A stretch of DNA of 64,000 nucleotides from Myxococcales bacterium. GTDB lineage: Bacteria > Myxococcota_A > Polyangia > Polyangiales > Polyangiaceae. The DNA is taken from contig JADJCA010000030.1 in the NCBI GenBank assembly GCA_016703425.1, forward strand, positions 62,001 to 126,000, written 5' to 3'. A program made the position numbers and the translations under genes. This document shows positions 51,148 to 59,844 of the stretch, in pieces. Under the pieces are notes generated by a model that had not been told where the DNA came from, ran no database searches, and saw nothing but the letters and a program-made list of their open reading frames with translations. Position 1 is the stretch's first letter. Each line of letters starts with the position of its first letter.

Positions 51148-52308
51148 ATGCCCATCTGGCGAATCGTCACCTTCCTATCGGTCGTCCTCGGGCTGACCTT
51201 CGGCCTCCACTACTTCCTGTGGGCGCGGCTTGTGCGCGACACGGGGATGTCGGCGCCCTACGGCCGCGCCCTGACCGCGCTGATTGCGCTGCTCGGCGTG
51301 TCATTGCCCCTCGGCTTCGTCTTGATGCGTGGCCCTCGCTCCGTCTCGGGTCCCGTCTCGTGGATCACCTTCACGTGGATGGGCCTCGTCTTCCTCTTGT
51401 TCGTCTCGCTGCTCTTGGGCGACGTCGTGCAGTTCGCCCTCAAGGTGTTTCGCCAGGGCGCTATCGACGGAGGCCGGCGAGAAGTGCTGGCGCGAACGGT
51501 CGGCGGCGCCGCGGCCGCGCTGGCCTTCGTCGCCGGAAGCGTGGGCGTCGCCAACGCGCTCGCCGAGGTCCGGGAGCGCCGCGTCGCCGTGCGACTCAAG
51601 AAGCTGCCGGCTCATCTGTCGGGGTATCGCGTCGTGCAGCTCACCGACGTTCACGTCGGACCGACCATCGGCCGAGCCTTCGTCGAAGAGCTCGTCCGCC
51701 GCGTGAACGCGCTCAACCCCGACCTGGTGGCCATCACCGGCGACCTCGTCGACGGCTCCGTCGCTGAGCTGGCCCACCACGTGGAACCGTTGTCGCGGCT
51801 CCGCGCTAAGGACGGGGTCTTCTTCGTGACCGGCAACCACGAATACTACTCGGGCGCCGACGAATGGATCGCCCACCTCGGGTCGATCGGCATTCGCGTG
51901 CTGCGTAACGAACGTGTCGCGATCCGTGGTGCGGAGGGGTTTGACCTCGCCGGCGTCGACGACGTCCACGCGAGCCAGTTCGGCGGCGATCACGGCATGG
52001 ACGTGAGGCGCGCGCTCGCCGGTCGTGATGAAGCGCGTGCCTGCGTCCTCTTGGCGCACCAGCCGAAGGCCATCGAAGCGGCGGCCCAACTAGGTGCCTG
52101 CCTCCAGCTCTCGGGACACACCCACGCGGGGCAGATCTTTCCCTTCACGTACCTCGTGAAGCTCGACCAGCCGTACGTCCGGGGCCTTCATCGCCACGCC
52201 GCCACCACGCAGATCTACGTGAGCGAAGGCACCGGCTATTGGGGACCGCCGATGCGCCTCGGGACGTGGGCCGAGATCACCTGCCTCGAGCTCTCGCGCG
52301 ACGCGTGA
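51148..52308 (+). CDS. Membrane metallophosphoesterase (YkuE/YaeI-like)
   Basis: A 386-residue protein with about four membrane segments in the first 150 residues, then a metallophosphoesterase domain. Metal ligands are in QLTDVHVGPTIG, AITGDLVDGSV, VTGNHEYYSGADEW, and SGHTHAGQIFP. This layout matches the YkuE/YaeI type, which cleaves UDP-diacylglucosamine or related lipids. ATG 51148 (MPIWRIVTF) begins the first helix and is preferred over the upstream open frame. Its last 73 nt overlap the end of the PEGA gene on the other strand. Confidence 0.88.
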   Translation: MPIWRIVTFLSVVLGLTFGLHYFLWARLVRDTGMSAPYGRALTALIALLGVSLPLGFVLMRGPRSVSGPVSWITFTWMGLVFLLFVSLLLGDVVQFALKVFRQGAIDGGRREVLARTVGGAAAALAFVAGSVGVANALAEVRERRVAVRLKKLPAHLSGYRVVQLTDVHVGPTIGRAFVEELVRRVNALNPDLVAITGDLVDGSVAELAHHVEPLSRLRAKDGVFFVTGNHEYYSGADEWIAHLGSIGIRVLRNERVAIRGAEGFDLAGVDDVHASQFGGDHGMDVRRALAGRDEARACVLLAHQPKAIEAAAQLGACLQLSGHTHAGQIFPFTYLVKLDQPYVRGLHRHAATTQIYVSEGTGYWGPPMRLGTWAEITCLELSRDA

Positions 52309-53126
52309 TGAGCGGCCTCGCTCGCGGCGGCTCGCGGCCCGAAGAGGTAGACGAGCGCGGAGCCGACGAGGAACGCGCCGCCGACGACTAGCGCCACGTC
52401 CGCGACCTGCATGCGATCGCGCACCGCGTCGGTGTCGGCCTTCGTACAGGCGCCGGCGCACTCGCGCTCGAGCCGCCGGTAGTCGGCCGACGCCCCGAGG
52501 CCCAGGGCTACGAAGCCGCCCAGCGAGAGAACACCGACGCCGCCCAAGGTGGCCGCGGCGATCTTCGTCCCGGTGCTCGCTTGGCCGTCGTGCGCCGCAG
52601 GGCGCAGCGCCTGCGGCAGCACTCGCGGTGGTGGAGGAGAGGCCGGCGCAACTGTCTTGGCGAGGCGCACTTCAACGACGCGCCCCTTGATGCGCTCTTC
52701 GACGACGATGGCTCGCTCGACGTCGTCGAAGCCCTCGGCCCGGATACGGACTCGGTGCGGTCCGGGGTCGAGGGTGGTGGCCCGCCCGTCGAGCGGCGCG
52801 AAGGGACCGTCGTCGAGGCTCGCCGTGGCGCCCACCACGTCGCCCGTGGCTGCCGTGACGCGGACGACGATGCTTGGCGTGAGGGCGTCGAGCTCCTTGG
52901 CGCCGGCGTCACAATCGGCTCGAAGGACGGCGGGGCACTCGGCCGCCACGCAGACCCTCATGAGCTCGCTGGCCGAGCGGAGGCGCCCTTGCCGTTGCTC
53001 GATCTGGGCGCGTTCGAAGGCCGTGGCGCATCGCTCCTTCGCGTCGCCGCCCTTGTCGGCCGCGGCGACGGAGGTCGCGAGCGACATCGCGACGAAGAGA
53101 GCTGGCGCGGCGAACCTCACAAGCAT
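52236..53126 (-). CDS. PEGA-domain exported protein
   Basis: A 296-residue protein. The signal peptide ends SLATSVAAA; a helical segment with Cys pairs follows (AKERCATAFERAQIEQRQGRL, MRVCVAAECPA, DCDAGAKEL). Residues 115-165 match PEGA (DVVGATASLDDGPFAPLDGR, LDPGPHRVRIRAEGFDD). Near the C-terminus are two hydrophobic segments (ATLGGVGVLSLGGFVALGLG and ALVVGGAFLVGSALVYLFG). The start at ATG 53126 overlaps the kinase stop by 10 nt, so it is coupled to kinase translation. The C-terminal tail lies within the tail-to-tail overlap with the metallophosphoesterase gene. It may be an envelope partner of the kinase. Confidence 0.82.
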   Translation of the reverse strand: MLVRFAAPALFVAMSLATSVAAADKGGDAKERCATAFERAQIEQRQGRLRSASELMRVCVAAECPAVLRADCDAGAKELDALTPSIVVRVTAATGDVVGATASLDDGPFAPLDGRATTLDPGPHRVRIRAEGFDDVERAIVVEERIKGRVVEVRLAKTVAPASPPPPRVLPQALRPAAHDGQASTGTKIAAATLGGVGVLSLGGFVALGLGASADYRRLERECAGACTKADTDAVRDRMQVADVALVVGGAFLVGSALVYLFGPRAAASEAAHHASRESSRQVISAHVPRRIGGPQ

Positions 53127-54580
53127 TCCCTCTTGTAGCGCTTTACGCCGTCGACGAACTCGTAGGGTGGCACGCAATTCGGGCTCGGGGCGACGCGCTC
53201 CGGCTTTCGCGCGGCGGCCTTACCGGCGTCGACCGTCAGGGTGGCGGAGGGCACGGGCTCGGTACGGACGGGCGCCGTCTCTTGCGACGAGCCGCGGGGC
53301 GCCACGGCCTCCGCTGACGAAGACGGCAGCTCTCGCGGCGCCAACGGCGCGCCTGCCGCGGTCGCTCTCGCGGGTCCAGGCCCATCACCGCGCGCGATGA
53401 GGGAGACGGCAAACGCGCCCACGGCGAGGCTCGAGATCGCGCCGAGCAGAGCCCAAGCGGCACGGCGCCGTGTGGCGACAGGGGCGGGCGTCGAGAGTCG
53501 TTCGGTGTCGGCGAACTGGCCGCGATCGGTCGCAAGGCCGGGCAGCGGGCTTGCCTCGCTAGGCGTAGGCGGGAGCGACGGCCTTTGCATCACGGTAGGC
53601 GTGGCCGACTGGCGCAGGAACGCCTCAATGCGATCGAGCTTCGAGCCCGACAGCGAGAGCACCCAATCGGCCACCTTGGCGCGGCTCGCGCGGGGCATGG
53701 GGGCGAGCCGATCGAGCGCGGCACGCGCCGTGGCGGGGCGCTGCGTGGGCGCGACAGCGACGAGGTCGCGGACCAGCTCGTCGAGCCCTTCCGGAAGGTC
53801 GTCGCGGAACGTAGCGAGGCTCGGTGCGGCGGTTTTTTGCGTGTAGGCGCGCACCTGCTCGTGCATGCCCTCGTACAAGCGTCGCCCGGCGAGCGTCTCC
53901 CATAGAACGACGCCCATGGCCCAAAGGTCGGTCGCCGCACTGACTCGGTCGCCACCGAGTTGCTCCGGGGAGAGGTACCCCGGCTTGCCGACCATCGCGC
54001 CGCTTTCCGTGGCTTGAAGGCGGTCCTTGACCTTCGCGATGCCGAAGTCGGTCAAGTAGGCGGAGCCGCGCGCGCTCACCAGGATGTTGTGCGGTGAGAT
54101 GTCCCGGTGGACGAGATTGAGCGCGTTGCCCTGGTGATCGGTGGCCGCATGCGCCGCGTCGAGCCCCTCAAGCGCGTCGTGGACGATGGCGAGTGCGATG
54201 TCGAGAGCGACCGGTTCGCTCCGCCGCTCGGTCTCCCGGAGCAGGCTCGAGAGTGCGTCACCGTGCACGTATTCGAGCACCAAGTAAACCCAGCGACCGC
54301 CGCCGCCGCTGTCATCGACGTGCTCCGAGACGGCGTCCAAGACGGGGACGATGTTCGGGTGAACAAGGAGCGCCGCCACCCGCGCTTCCGTCAGGAACCG
54401 GTCCACCGTGTCGACGTCGTGGGCGAGGTGCGGGTGCAGTACCTTGATGGCGCACGTTCGAGAGAATCCGTGCTCCGCTGACACATGTGCAAGATACACG
54501 CTGCCCATGCCGCCCGCGGCGAGGGGGCAGACGATGCGGTACTTGCCCAGGACGTCGGGCGGTTCGCGGTGCGGCAGCAT
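53117..54580 (-). CDS. Ser/Thr protein kinase (PknB-type)
   Basis: A 487-residue membrane-anchored protein kinase. The catalytic domain runs from residue 14 to about 285: glycine loop LAAGGMGSVYLA, Lys46 in CAIKVLH, HRDISPHN (Asp160, Asn165), DFGIAKV with Asp178, and GYLSPEQLGG. The catalytic loop has Ser where many kinases have Lys, as in other myxobacterial kinases. A single membrane helix follows near residues 345-365 (AAWALLGAISSLAVGAFAVS), then a short extracytoplasmic segment with CVPPYEF and KRECL. ATG 54580 begins the kinase; the frame is open upstream with no kinase content. It is divergent from the lipoprotein at 54614, only 33 nt away. Confidence 0.9.
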   Translation of the reverse strand: MLPHREPPDVLGKYRIVCPLAAGGMGSVYLAHVSAEHGFSRTCAIKVLHPHLAHDVDTVDRFLTEARVAALLVHPNIVPVLDAVSEHVDDSGGGGRWVYLVLEYVHGDALSSLLRETERRSEPVALDIALAIVHDALEGLDAAHAATDHQGNALNLVHRDISPHNILVSARGSAYLTDFGIAKVKDRLQATESGAMVGKPGYLSPEQLGGDRVSAATDLWAMGVVLWETLAGRRLYEGMHEQVRAYTQKTAAPSLATFRDDLPEGLDELVRDLVAVAPTQRPATARAALDRLAPMPRASRAKVADWVLSLSGSKLDRIEAFLRQSATPTVMQRPSLPPTPSEASPLPGLATDRGQFADTERLSTPAPVATRRRAAWALLGAISSLAVGAFAVSLIARGDGPGPARATAAGAPLAPRELPSSSAEAVAPRGSSQETAPVRTEPVPSATLTVDAGKAAARKPERVAPSPNCVPPYEFVDGVKRYKRECL

Positions 54581-54607
54581 GTGCCCTCGGGCAGTGTATC
54601 CTGACGG

Positions 54608-54621
54608 CTCCTCATGAGGAG
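54608..54621. promoter_or_regulatory. 14-bp perfect palindrome at divergent start
   Basis: CTCCTCATGAGGAG is self-complementary and includes the lipoprotein ATG at 54614. It lies in the 33-nt gap between the divergent Ser/Thr kinase and lipoprotein genes, so it could be an operator. It also contains AGGAGG, just after the ATG, which cannot serve as that gene's ribosome site. Confidence 0.4.
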
Positions 54622-55621
54622 GTTTCCGCCCAAACGTGCCGGCGCCACCGTTGGCCGCGCACTCCCGCCGCTCGCGTTCTTGGCGGCCGCCGCGGCGCCG
54701 CTGCTCGGCGCCTGCTTGTGGGTCTACGATCCCGGCTCGCTTGTGGGCGTCGCTGACGCCGCCGCCCCGCGCGACGCGGAGGCTGGCCCGTCGACCTTCT
54801 GTTACTTGGAGAGGCCGACGCCTGACTTTTGCGACGACTTCGAAGGCCAGGGCAACGAGACCCCCGACGGAGGTGCGCCGGCGCTGCCGCGCTGGAACGG
54901 CGGCGGCCTCGCCAACAAGCTCGTGGACTCGCCCGAGAACCGCATCGCCGTCCTCGTGGATGAGGTGGGGCGCAGCCGCGCGCTCGCCGTTGACGTCGTC
55001 GCCAACGACGAGAACGCATCGCTCGCGTTTGTGTCCCACGAGGTGAAGCCGCCCGACGAACGCGTCCCGCGCGGCGCCAAGCTGAAGGCGCGGTTTCGCG
55101 TGAAGGATGTTCGCTACGCGGACGTCGACGCGGCGGCCGCCGACAAGTACCTCTACGCGCTCGGCTTCGGCGACGCCCAGCAAAGCGAGGGCGTCGCCCT
55201 CATGATCAACGAGGAGCTCCCCAAGCTTCGAGTGACGCTCCAGCAGCGCCTCGTGACGACGAGCAAGGGGCGCATCGAGCTCGTGCGCCTCCAGGACACG
55301 GACCGCGCCGGCCTTGCGAGCGACCTTCAACCCATCGAGCTGATCGTTGCGCCGACGTCAGTGCTCACGGCGCTGGGCGAGACTTGTGCGCTCGTCGACT
55401 TCGATGACAAGCCCGTCGATCCGGCGGCGTTGGCCCAGCCGCGCGATGCGTTGCGGCTGTTCGTGCGCTTCCCCGGGCTCGTGCGTTGCGTCGCGCTGCA
55501 GAACGAGTTCGCGCTTGGCGCTTGGCTCAAGCGCGTGCAGGTCGTCGTTGGTGCTGCGGTGGGCGGGCCCGGCAGCGCGGCGGCGCGCTTCGACGACGTT
55601 GCCGTGACGCTTCTCTACTAA
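54614..55621 (+). CDS. Lipoprotein of unknown function
   Basis: A 335-residue lipoprotein with lipobox LLGAC at Cys34. The mature N-terminus has the motif TPDFCDDFEGQG, a C-x2-F pattern that opens many myxobacterial lipoproteins with a concanavalin-like beta-sandwich. The body has strand-like segments (AKLKARFRVKDVRYADV, LPKLRVTLQQRLVTTSKG, AARFDDVAVTLLY) consistent with that fold. Nothing catalytic is visible. It starts 33 nt from the kinase gene in the opposite direction; an AGGAGG lies inside its first codons and the true start may be elsewhere, but no better in-frame start is visible. Confidence 0.72.
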   Translation: MRRFPPKRAGATVGRALPPLAFLAAAAAPLLGACLWVYDPGSLVGVADAAAPRDAEAGPSTFCYLERPTPDFCDDFEGQGNETPDGGAPALPRWNGGGLANKLVDSPENRIAVLVDEVGRSRALAVDVVANDENASLAFVSHEVKPPDERVPRGAKLKARFRVKDVRYADVDAAAADKYLYALGFGDAQQSEGVALMINEELPKLRVTLQQRLVTTSKGRIELVRLQDTDRAGLASDLQPIELIVAPTSVLTALGETCALVDFDDKPVDPAALAQPRDALRLFVRFPGLVRCVALQNEFALGAWLKRVQVVVGAAVGGPGSAAARFDDVAVTLLY

Positions 55622-55667
55622 CCCGCGCGTCGAGAGCGCGGGCCGTCGTCCCGTGCACCCAGACCGG

Positions 55668-55868
55668 CTACAAACGCGCCGCCGCGGGCGCAAGGCGGGC
55701 GGCGCACACGGGGCACTCCAAGTGCCGAGGCGTCACGAGCTTCCGGCATGACCAGCACAGCGCGCCCACAAAGTGAGTGGCGCTGTCGGCCGAAACGGGG
55801 CGCCGCTGTGAGCTCTCCATAGAGTCGGGCTCGAGCGGCGGCACGATGACGAAGCGGGGACGGGCCAT
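55668..55868 (-). CDS. Small zinc-ribbon protein
   Basis: A 66-residue ORF with two Cys pairs, CWSC and CPVC, placed 15 residues apart (GALCWSCRKL and HLECPVCAAR), the spacing of a small zinc ribbon. It lies on the same strand as the M2 peptidase gene, 93 nt after its stop. The ribosome site is poor: GAGG touches the ATG. It fills the otherwise gene-free stretch 55622-55961, where I see nothing else. Confidence 0.45.
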   Translation of the reverse strand: MARPRFVIVPPLEPDSMESSQRRPVSADSATHFVGALCWSCRKLVTPRHLECPVCAARLAPAAARL

Positions 55869-55961
55869 CCTCGGAACTACGCCGGCGCGATGCCGCTGGT
55901 TCCATTCCCCCGCACCGCAATTTGCGCAACCATTGGCGCGGCGTTGGAAGAGTCGTTGGGT

Positions 55962-57962
55962 TCAGTAGCCGCAGGTCTCGCCCTTGGTCTTGTCCTTTAG
56001 GTATCCGCGGAGCGGCGCGAAGTACTCGAGCAGCGCGGCGGAGCTGGCCGTCTGGCCCGCGCCCACGGCGGCCATGGCCTCGGGCCACGGCTTGCTTTGG
56101 CCCATCTCCAACATGGCGCGGAGCTTCGCGCCGGCCGCCGCGTTGCCCGCGAACGAGCACGTGTGCAGCGGGCCCTTGTGGCCCGCCGCTTCGCAGAGCG
56201 CCTTGTAGAACTGGAATTGGTAGATGTGCGAGAGGAAGTAGCGAACGTAAGGCGTGCTCGCGGGCACGTGATACTTCGCGCCGGGATCGAAGAGCGCTGC
56301 GTCATCGCGGCTCGCGCCGGCCGGCGGCGCGACGCCCTGGATGCTCTTGCGTAGCTCCCACCAGGCGGCGTTGTACTTCTCCTTGGGGACCTTGCCGGAG
56401 AAGACATCCCAACGCCACTTGTCGATGAGCAGGCCGAACGGCAAGAAGGCGACCTTCGACAGTGCGAGCTTCATTTGTACGTTCAGGAGCGCGTGGTCGT
56501 TTTTGGGGACTTGGTCGAGGAGACCGAGCGACTTGAGGTAGTCGGGCGTCATGCTGAGCGCGATGGTGTCGCCGATGGCCTCGTGGAAGCCGTCGTTGGC
56601 GCCCGCTTGAAAGAGCGGCGATTGTTTCTCGTACGCTTGGTAATAGAAGATGTGTCCGAGCTCGTGGTGGATGGTCACCAGATCGTCGTCCGTCGGCTCG
56701 ACGCACATCTTGATGCGAAGATCGTCGACCTGGTTGATGTCCCACGCGCTCGCGTGACAGACGACCTCGCGGTCGCGCGGCCGCGCGAACAGCGAGCGCT
56801 CCCAGAACGTCTTTGGGAGCTCGCGGAAGCCGAGGCCCGTGAAGAACTTCTCGCCGAGCTTCACCATCTCTTTCGGCGCGAGCTTCTTGGCCTTGATGCG
56901 GGGCGTCGCGTCGAGCTTCGGTTCGGCCGGGTAGGGCGCCAGGATGTCCATCAGGCCCTGCCACTCTTGCGCCCACATGTTGCCGAGCAGGTGCGCCGGA
57001 ATCGCGCCCTTCTCGGGCACCGCGTCCTTGCCGTATTTCGTTCGCAGACGCGCTCGCGCCAGGCAATGGAGGTCGTCGTAGAGCGGCTTCACTTCCTTCC
57101 AGAGACGCGCCACGTCGGTCTCGAAGGCGTCAGGCGTCATGTCGTAGCCGGACTTCCAGAGGTCGCCCATGTCGCGGAAGCCGATGCCGCGGGCGCCCTT
57201 GTTGCCGAGCTCAACGTAGCGGGCGAACTTGTCTTTGATGGCGGGCGCGGTCGCGTGCCATCCCTCCCACGCTTCACGCGCCACCGCTTCGTCGCGCGTG
57301 CTCGTCATGATGCGCGAGAGATCTTCAAGCGTGAGACACTCGCCGGGCTTGGGGGCCTTGAGCTTGCTCTTGGCCGGCGGGCAGTATTTCCCTTTGCCGT
57401 AAGCGCCGGCCATCTCGGTTTGAACACGGGCGAGCTCCTCGCGGTCCGCGGCGTTGTCAGGGGCCGGTACGCCCTGCGCGATGCGCAAGAGGTCGAGCTT
57501 GCGCCGTGTTTCGACGGGGAGGCGATCGCGCACCGATTGAAAGCGGTTGGCCGCCAGGATTTGCGTCGTGATGAAGCCGGCGCTCGCTTCCTCCGCCGCC
57601 GCGCTGAGGCTCTCCGTGTCGTCGGTGATGAAGTTCATCTGGACCCACGCGGCGCGGTCGCGGGCGACATAGAGCTTGCGAAGCGCGGCTTCCGTGTCGC
57701 GCACGAAGGTCTCCGCGTCGCTCGCGGAGGCCGCCGTTTGGCCTGCGGCGTGGCCGCCGTGCCTGCCGCGCATCCCGGCGTGAGGCGCGTGCCCATCGCC
57801 ATGCCGCCTACCATGCCCATGGCCCGCCGACGCAGCGACGGGGGCCGCGGGCTCGGGCTCGGCCGCGCCGCAGGAAACCGCGCCCATGGGAAGGAGCGCC
57901 GGAAGCAGCCCTCGCCGGAGGACGGGAAGGAGACGATGAAGCCGGGAAGCGCTCTGGACCAT
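55962..57962 (-). CDS. M2-family metallopeptidase lipoprotein (ACE-like)
   Basis: A 666-residue zinc peptidyl-dipeptidase related to angiotensin-converting enzyme. The lipobox is GAVSC, followed by a His-rich linker. The zinc site is His433-Glu434-Leu-Gly-His437 (IHHELGH), with Glu461 (FHEAIGD) as third ligand. Other M2 segments are EWQGLMDILAPYPAEP, RDREVVCHASAWDIN, PTDDDLVTIHHE and YVRYFLSHIYQFQFYKALC near the C-terminus. These enzymes remove C-terminal dipeptides from oligopeptides. The lipoprotein signal places it in the envelope. It is divergent from the SNase gene, 35 nt away. Confidence 0.92.
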   Translation of the reverse strand: MVQSASRLHRLLPVLRRGLLPALLPMGAVSCGAAEPEPAAPVAASAGHGHGRRHGDGHAPHAGMRGRHGGHAAGQTAASASDAETFVRDTEAALRKLYVARDRAAWVQMNFITDDTESLSAAAEEASAGFITTQILAANRFQSVRDRLPVETRRKLDLLRIAQGVPAPDNAADREELARVQTEMAGAYGKGKYCPPAKSKLKAPKPGECLTLEDLSRIMTSTRDEAVAREAWEGWHATAPAIKDKFARYVELGNKGARGIGFRDMGDLWKSGYDMTPDAFETDVARLWKEVKPLYDDLHCLARARLRTKYGKDAVPEKGAIPAHLLGNMWAQEWQGLMDILAPYPAEPKLDATPRIKAKKLAPKEMVKLGEKFFTGLGFRELPKTFWERSLFARPRDREVVCHASAWDINQVDDLRIKMCVEPTDDDLVTIHHELGHIFYYQAYEKQSPLFQAGANDGFHEAIGDTIALSMTPDYLKSLGLLDQVPKNDHALLNVQMKLALSKVAFLPFGLLIDKWRWDVFSGKVPKEKYNAAWWELRKSIQGVAPPAGASRDDAALFDPGAKYHVPASTPYVRYFLSHIYQFQFYKALCEAAGHKGPLHTCSFAGNAAAGAKLRAMLEMGQSKPWPEAMAAVGAGQTASSAALLEYFAPLRGYLKDKTKGETCGY

Positions 57963-57997
57963 GCCGATCTCCGTGCTAGGGTTCCCGCGCTCATCGC

Positions 57998-58816
57998 ATG
58001 AAAAGTCGCGAAAAGAAAGCGCTCCTTGGCATCTCGGCCGTTCACTCGAGGGGGTCTCTTGGAGCGGCGCTTTCGGCCGTCGGCGTCATCGGAGGGCTCG
58101 TCAGCGGGCTCCTCGGCGCGGCATGCAGCGTCGACGTCGCGGCCGCGCCGACGACGGCGGAGCGAGGCGGCAACCCGTCGACCAACACCCCCGCGACCGC
58201 GTCCGACGACGGCGGCACATCGGCACCGCTCAAGCCGAGCGGGTGCCCCACGCCCGAGGTCGTCGCGCCGGCGGACGTTCCCGCGGGGTTCCTGGCTCCG
58301 CAGAAGGTCACGTTGGTTCGCGTCGTCGACGGCGATACCGCGCACTTCATGTTTCCCGGCGTGGCCGCCGAAGTCATCGTGCGTTTCCTCTACGTGAACA
58401 CGGAAGAGACGCACGACACACGCGCCACGCAGTTCGGCGTCAACACGTCGTCTAAGGTCGAGGAGTACCTGAAGGGCGCCCAAGAGATCATGGTTGCGCC
58501 GGAAGAGGACAAGAAGAAGAAGGGCTCGGCCCACCTCGACACGTACGGGCGAACGCTCGCCCTTGTCTTCGCCGACGGGGAGCTCTTCCAGGAGCGGCTC
58601 GTGCGCGAAGGGTGGACGCCCTACTACACGCAGTTCGGCTGCGCCCTCGATCCGATTCATCGCGCCCTCGTTTGGTCGGAGGCGGAGGCGAAGGCCAACG
58701 AGCGTGGCGTCTGGGCGCCGGGTCACCCGGTCGACTACAGCGCCGTGCTCAAAGAGTGGATGGGCTCGAGCACCTGCCGGCCGAACCCGTACAAGCAGCC
58801 GTACTGCGCGAAGTAG
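57998..58816 (+). CDS. Staphylococcal-nuclease-like lipoprotein
   Basis: A 272-residue exported nuclease (lipobox LGAAC, Cys43; linker rich in Thr and Asn). The SNase (OB-fold) domain has VRVVDGDTAHF (Asp111, Asp113), RFLYVNTEETHD with Arg129 and Glu137, and LDTYGRTLALVF with Arg185, matching the family's catalytic Arg35, Glu43 and Arg87. ANERGVWAP closes the domain. It hydrolyses DNA and RNA with Ca2+. Together with the endonuclease I gene it makes two exported nucleases in the window. It is divergent from the M2 peptidase gene. Confidence 0.92.
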   Translation: MKSREKKALLGISAVHSRGSLGAALSAVGVIGGLVSGLLGAACSVDVAAAPTTAERGGNPSTNTPATASDDGGTSAPLKPSGCPTPEVVAPADVPAGFLAPQKVTLVRVVDGDTAHFMFPGVAAEVIVRFLYVNTEETHDTRATQFGVNTSSKVEEYLKGAQEIMVAPEEDKKKKGSAHLDTYGRTLALVFADGELFQERLVREGWTPYYTQFGCALDPIHRALVWSEAEAKANERGVWAPGHPVDYSAVLKEWMGSSTCRPNPYKQPYCAK

Positions 58817-58850
58817 TGTTGCTCGAAGTTGGGACGTGATGCGCCCGCGC

Positions 58851-59774
58851 CTAGCGGCGCGAACCCGCCAGCGCCGCGCGGAAGCGCCGGTCGTGCCAGA
58901 GGAGCATCTCGACGGCGCCCGCCTCGCGGAGCCACGGCTGATCGTGCCATCCCGGTAGCGTCAGGAGGTCGCACGGCACGTTGCGTCTTGTGAGCTCCGC
59001 CGCAAGGCGCTCGTTGCCCTTGCGAAACACGTCATCCGTGCTCGTCTCGACGTGAAGCGCCTTGGGGCCCGCCTCGAAGACCGCCATGGCGAGTCGCTCT
59101 GCGTAACGTGGCGCCGTAGGCTCGCTGATGGCCGATTGCACGCCGCCCCACGCGCCGAACGACTTGGGCGCGCGAAGGAACACCTCGAGGCTCAAGTACC
59201 CGCCGAGGGAGCAGCCATCGATGGCGACGAGGTCGGGCCCCTCGTAGAGGGCGACCTCTTGCCGCGCTCGCGGGAGCATGACGCCCAATAGCCACTTGGC
59301 GTAGGCGTCGATCTCGCGCGGCGTCGTGATCTTCGGCGTGAAGGGGCAGGCGATGGCGAAGCCGTAGAAGGGCGCCCTCATCAAGTCGCCGTTCACCGCC
59401 GCGAGCCGCTCGTCGGAGAAGTCCTTACGAAGAGCGAACGTCCGGGCCACTGGCGGTCGCCGCAACCGGTCGAAGGCGCCGCCGAGGCCATAGCGATCGA
59501 CCCACGCGCGGACGCCGAGCGTCTCGTCGATGGTCTCGCCGAGGCCATGCAGCAAGATCAACAGCGGGAGCTTGGTCCCTCGCGGCACATAGCGTGGAAC
59601 GAGCAGCAAGAAGCGTCGCGCGAGCGAGCGGTCGCCGTCGACGCGCAAGTCGCGAAGCTCAAGATCGTCGGGAATTGGGCCCGGCTCGGGCGCGCCCGCC
59701 GCAAGCGAACGGCGCGCAGCGAGCGCGTGCGCAAGGCCCGCGAGGCCCGCCAATGTGGCTCGTCGCCCAATCAC
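58851..59774 (-). CDS. Exported alpha/beta-hydrolase esterase
   Basis: A 307-residue alpha/beta hydrolase resembling PHB-depolymerase/feruloyl-esterase type enzymes. The oxyanion region is LILLHGLGE, the nucleophile is Ser189 in DGCSLGGYLSL, and Asp247/248 (TSTDDVF) and His277 (LPGWHDQP) complete the likely triad. From GTG 59774 the N-terminus is MIGRRATLAGLAGLAHALAARRSLAAG, a twin-arginine-like signal. The frame is open upstream without a better start. The GTG sits in an apparent GTGA overlap with the stop of the neighbouring frame at 59771, but that stop belongs to a frameshifted reading. The substrate is unknown. Confidence 0.78.
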   Translation of the reverse strand: MIGRRATLAGLAGLAHALAARRSLAAGAPEPGPIPDDLELRDLRVDGDRSLARRFLLLVPRYVPRGTKLPLLILLHGLGETIDETLGVRAWVDRYGLGGAFDRLRRPPVARTFALRKDFSDERLAAVNGDLMRAPFYGFAIACPFTPKITTPREIDAYAKWLLGVMLPRARQEVALYEGPDLVAIDGCSLGGYLSLEVFLRAPKSFGAWGGVQSAISEPTAPRYAERLAMAVFEAGPKALHVETSTDDVFRKGNERLAAELTRRNVPCDLLTLPGWHDQPWLREAGAVEMLLWHDRRFRAALAGSRR

Positions 59775-59844
59775 TGGGTGAGAGCATACAAGAATGGGAC
59801 GCCGCGACGCGTGGAGCCGGGCCGCGACGTGGGCCGCGCGACGA

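Noticed and set aside
59771..59774. GTGA overlap between the Sel1 lipoprotein frame and the esterase
   Set aside because: The stop at 59771 belongs to the out-of-family frame after the frameshift; the restored gene ends at 59845.
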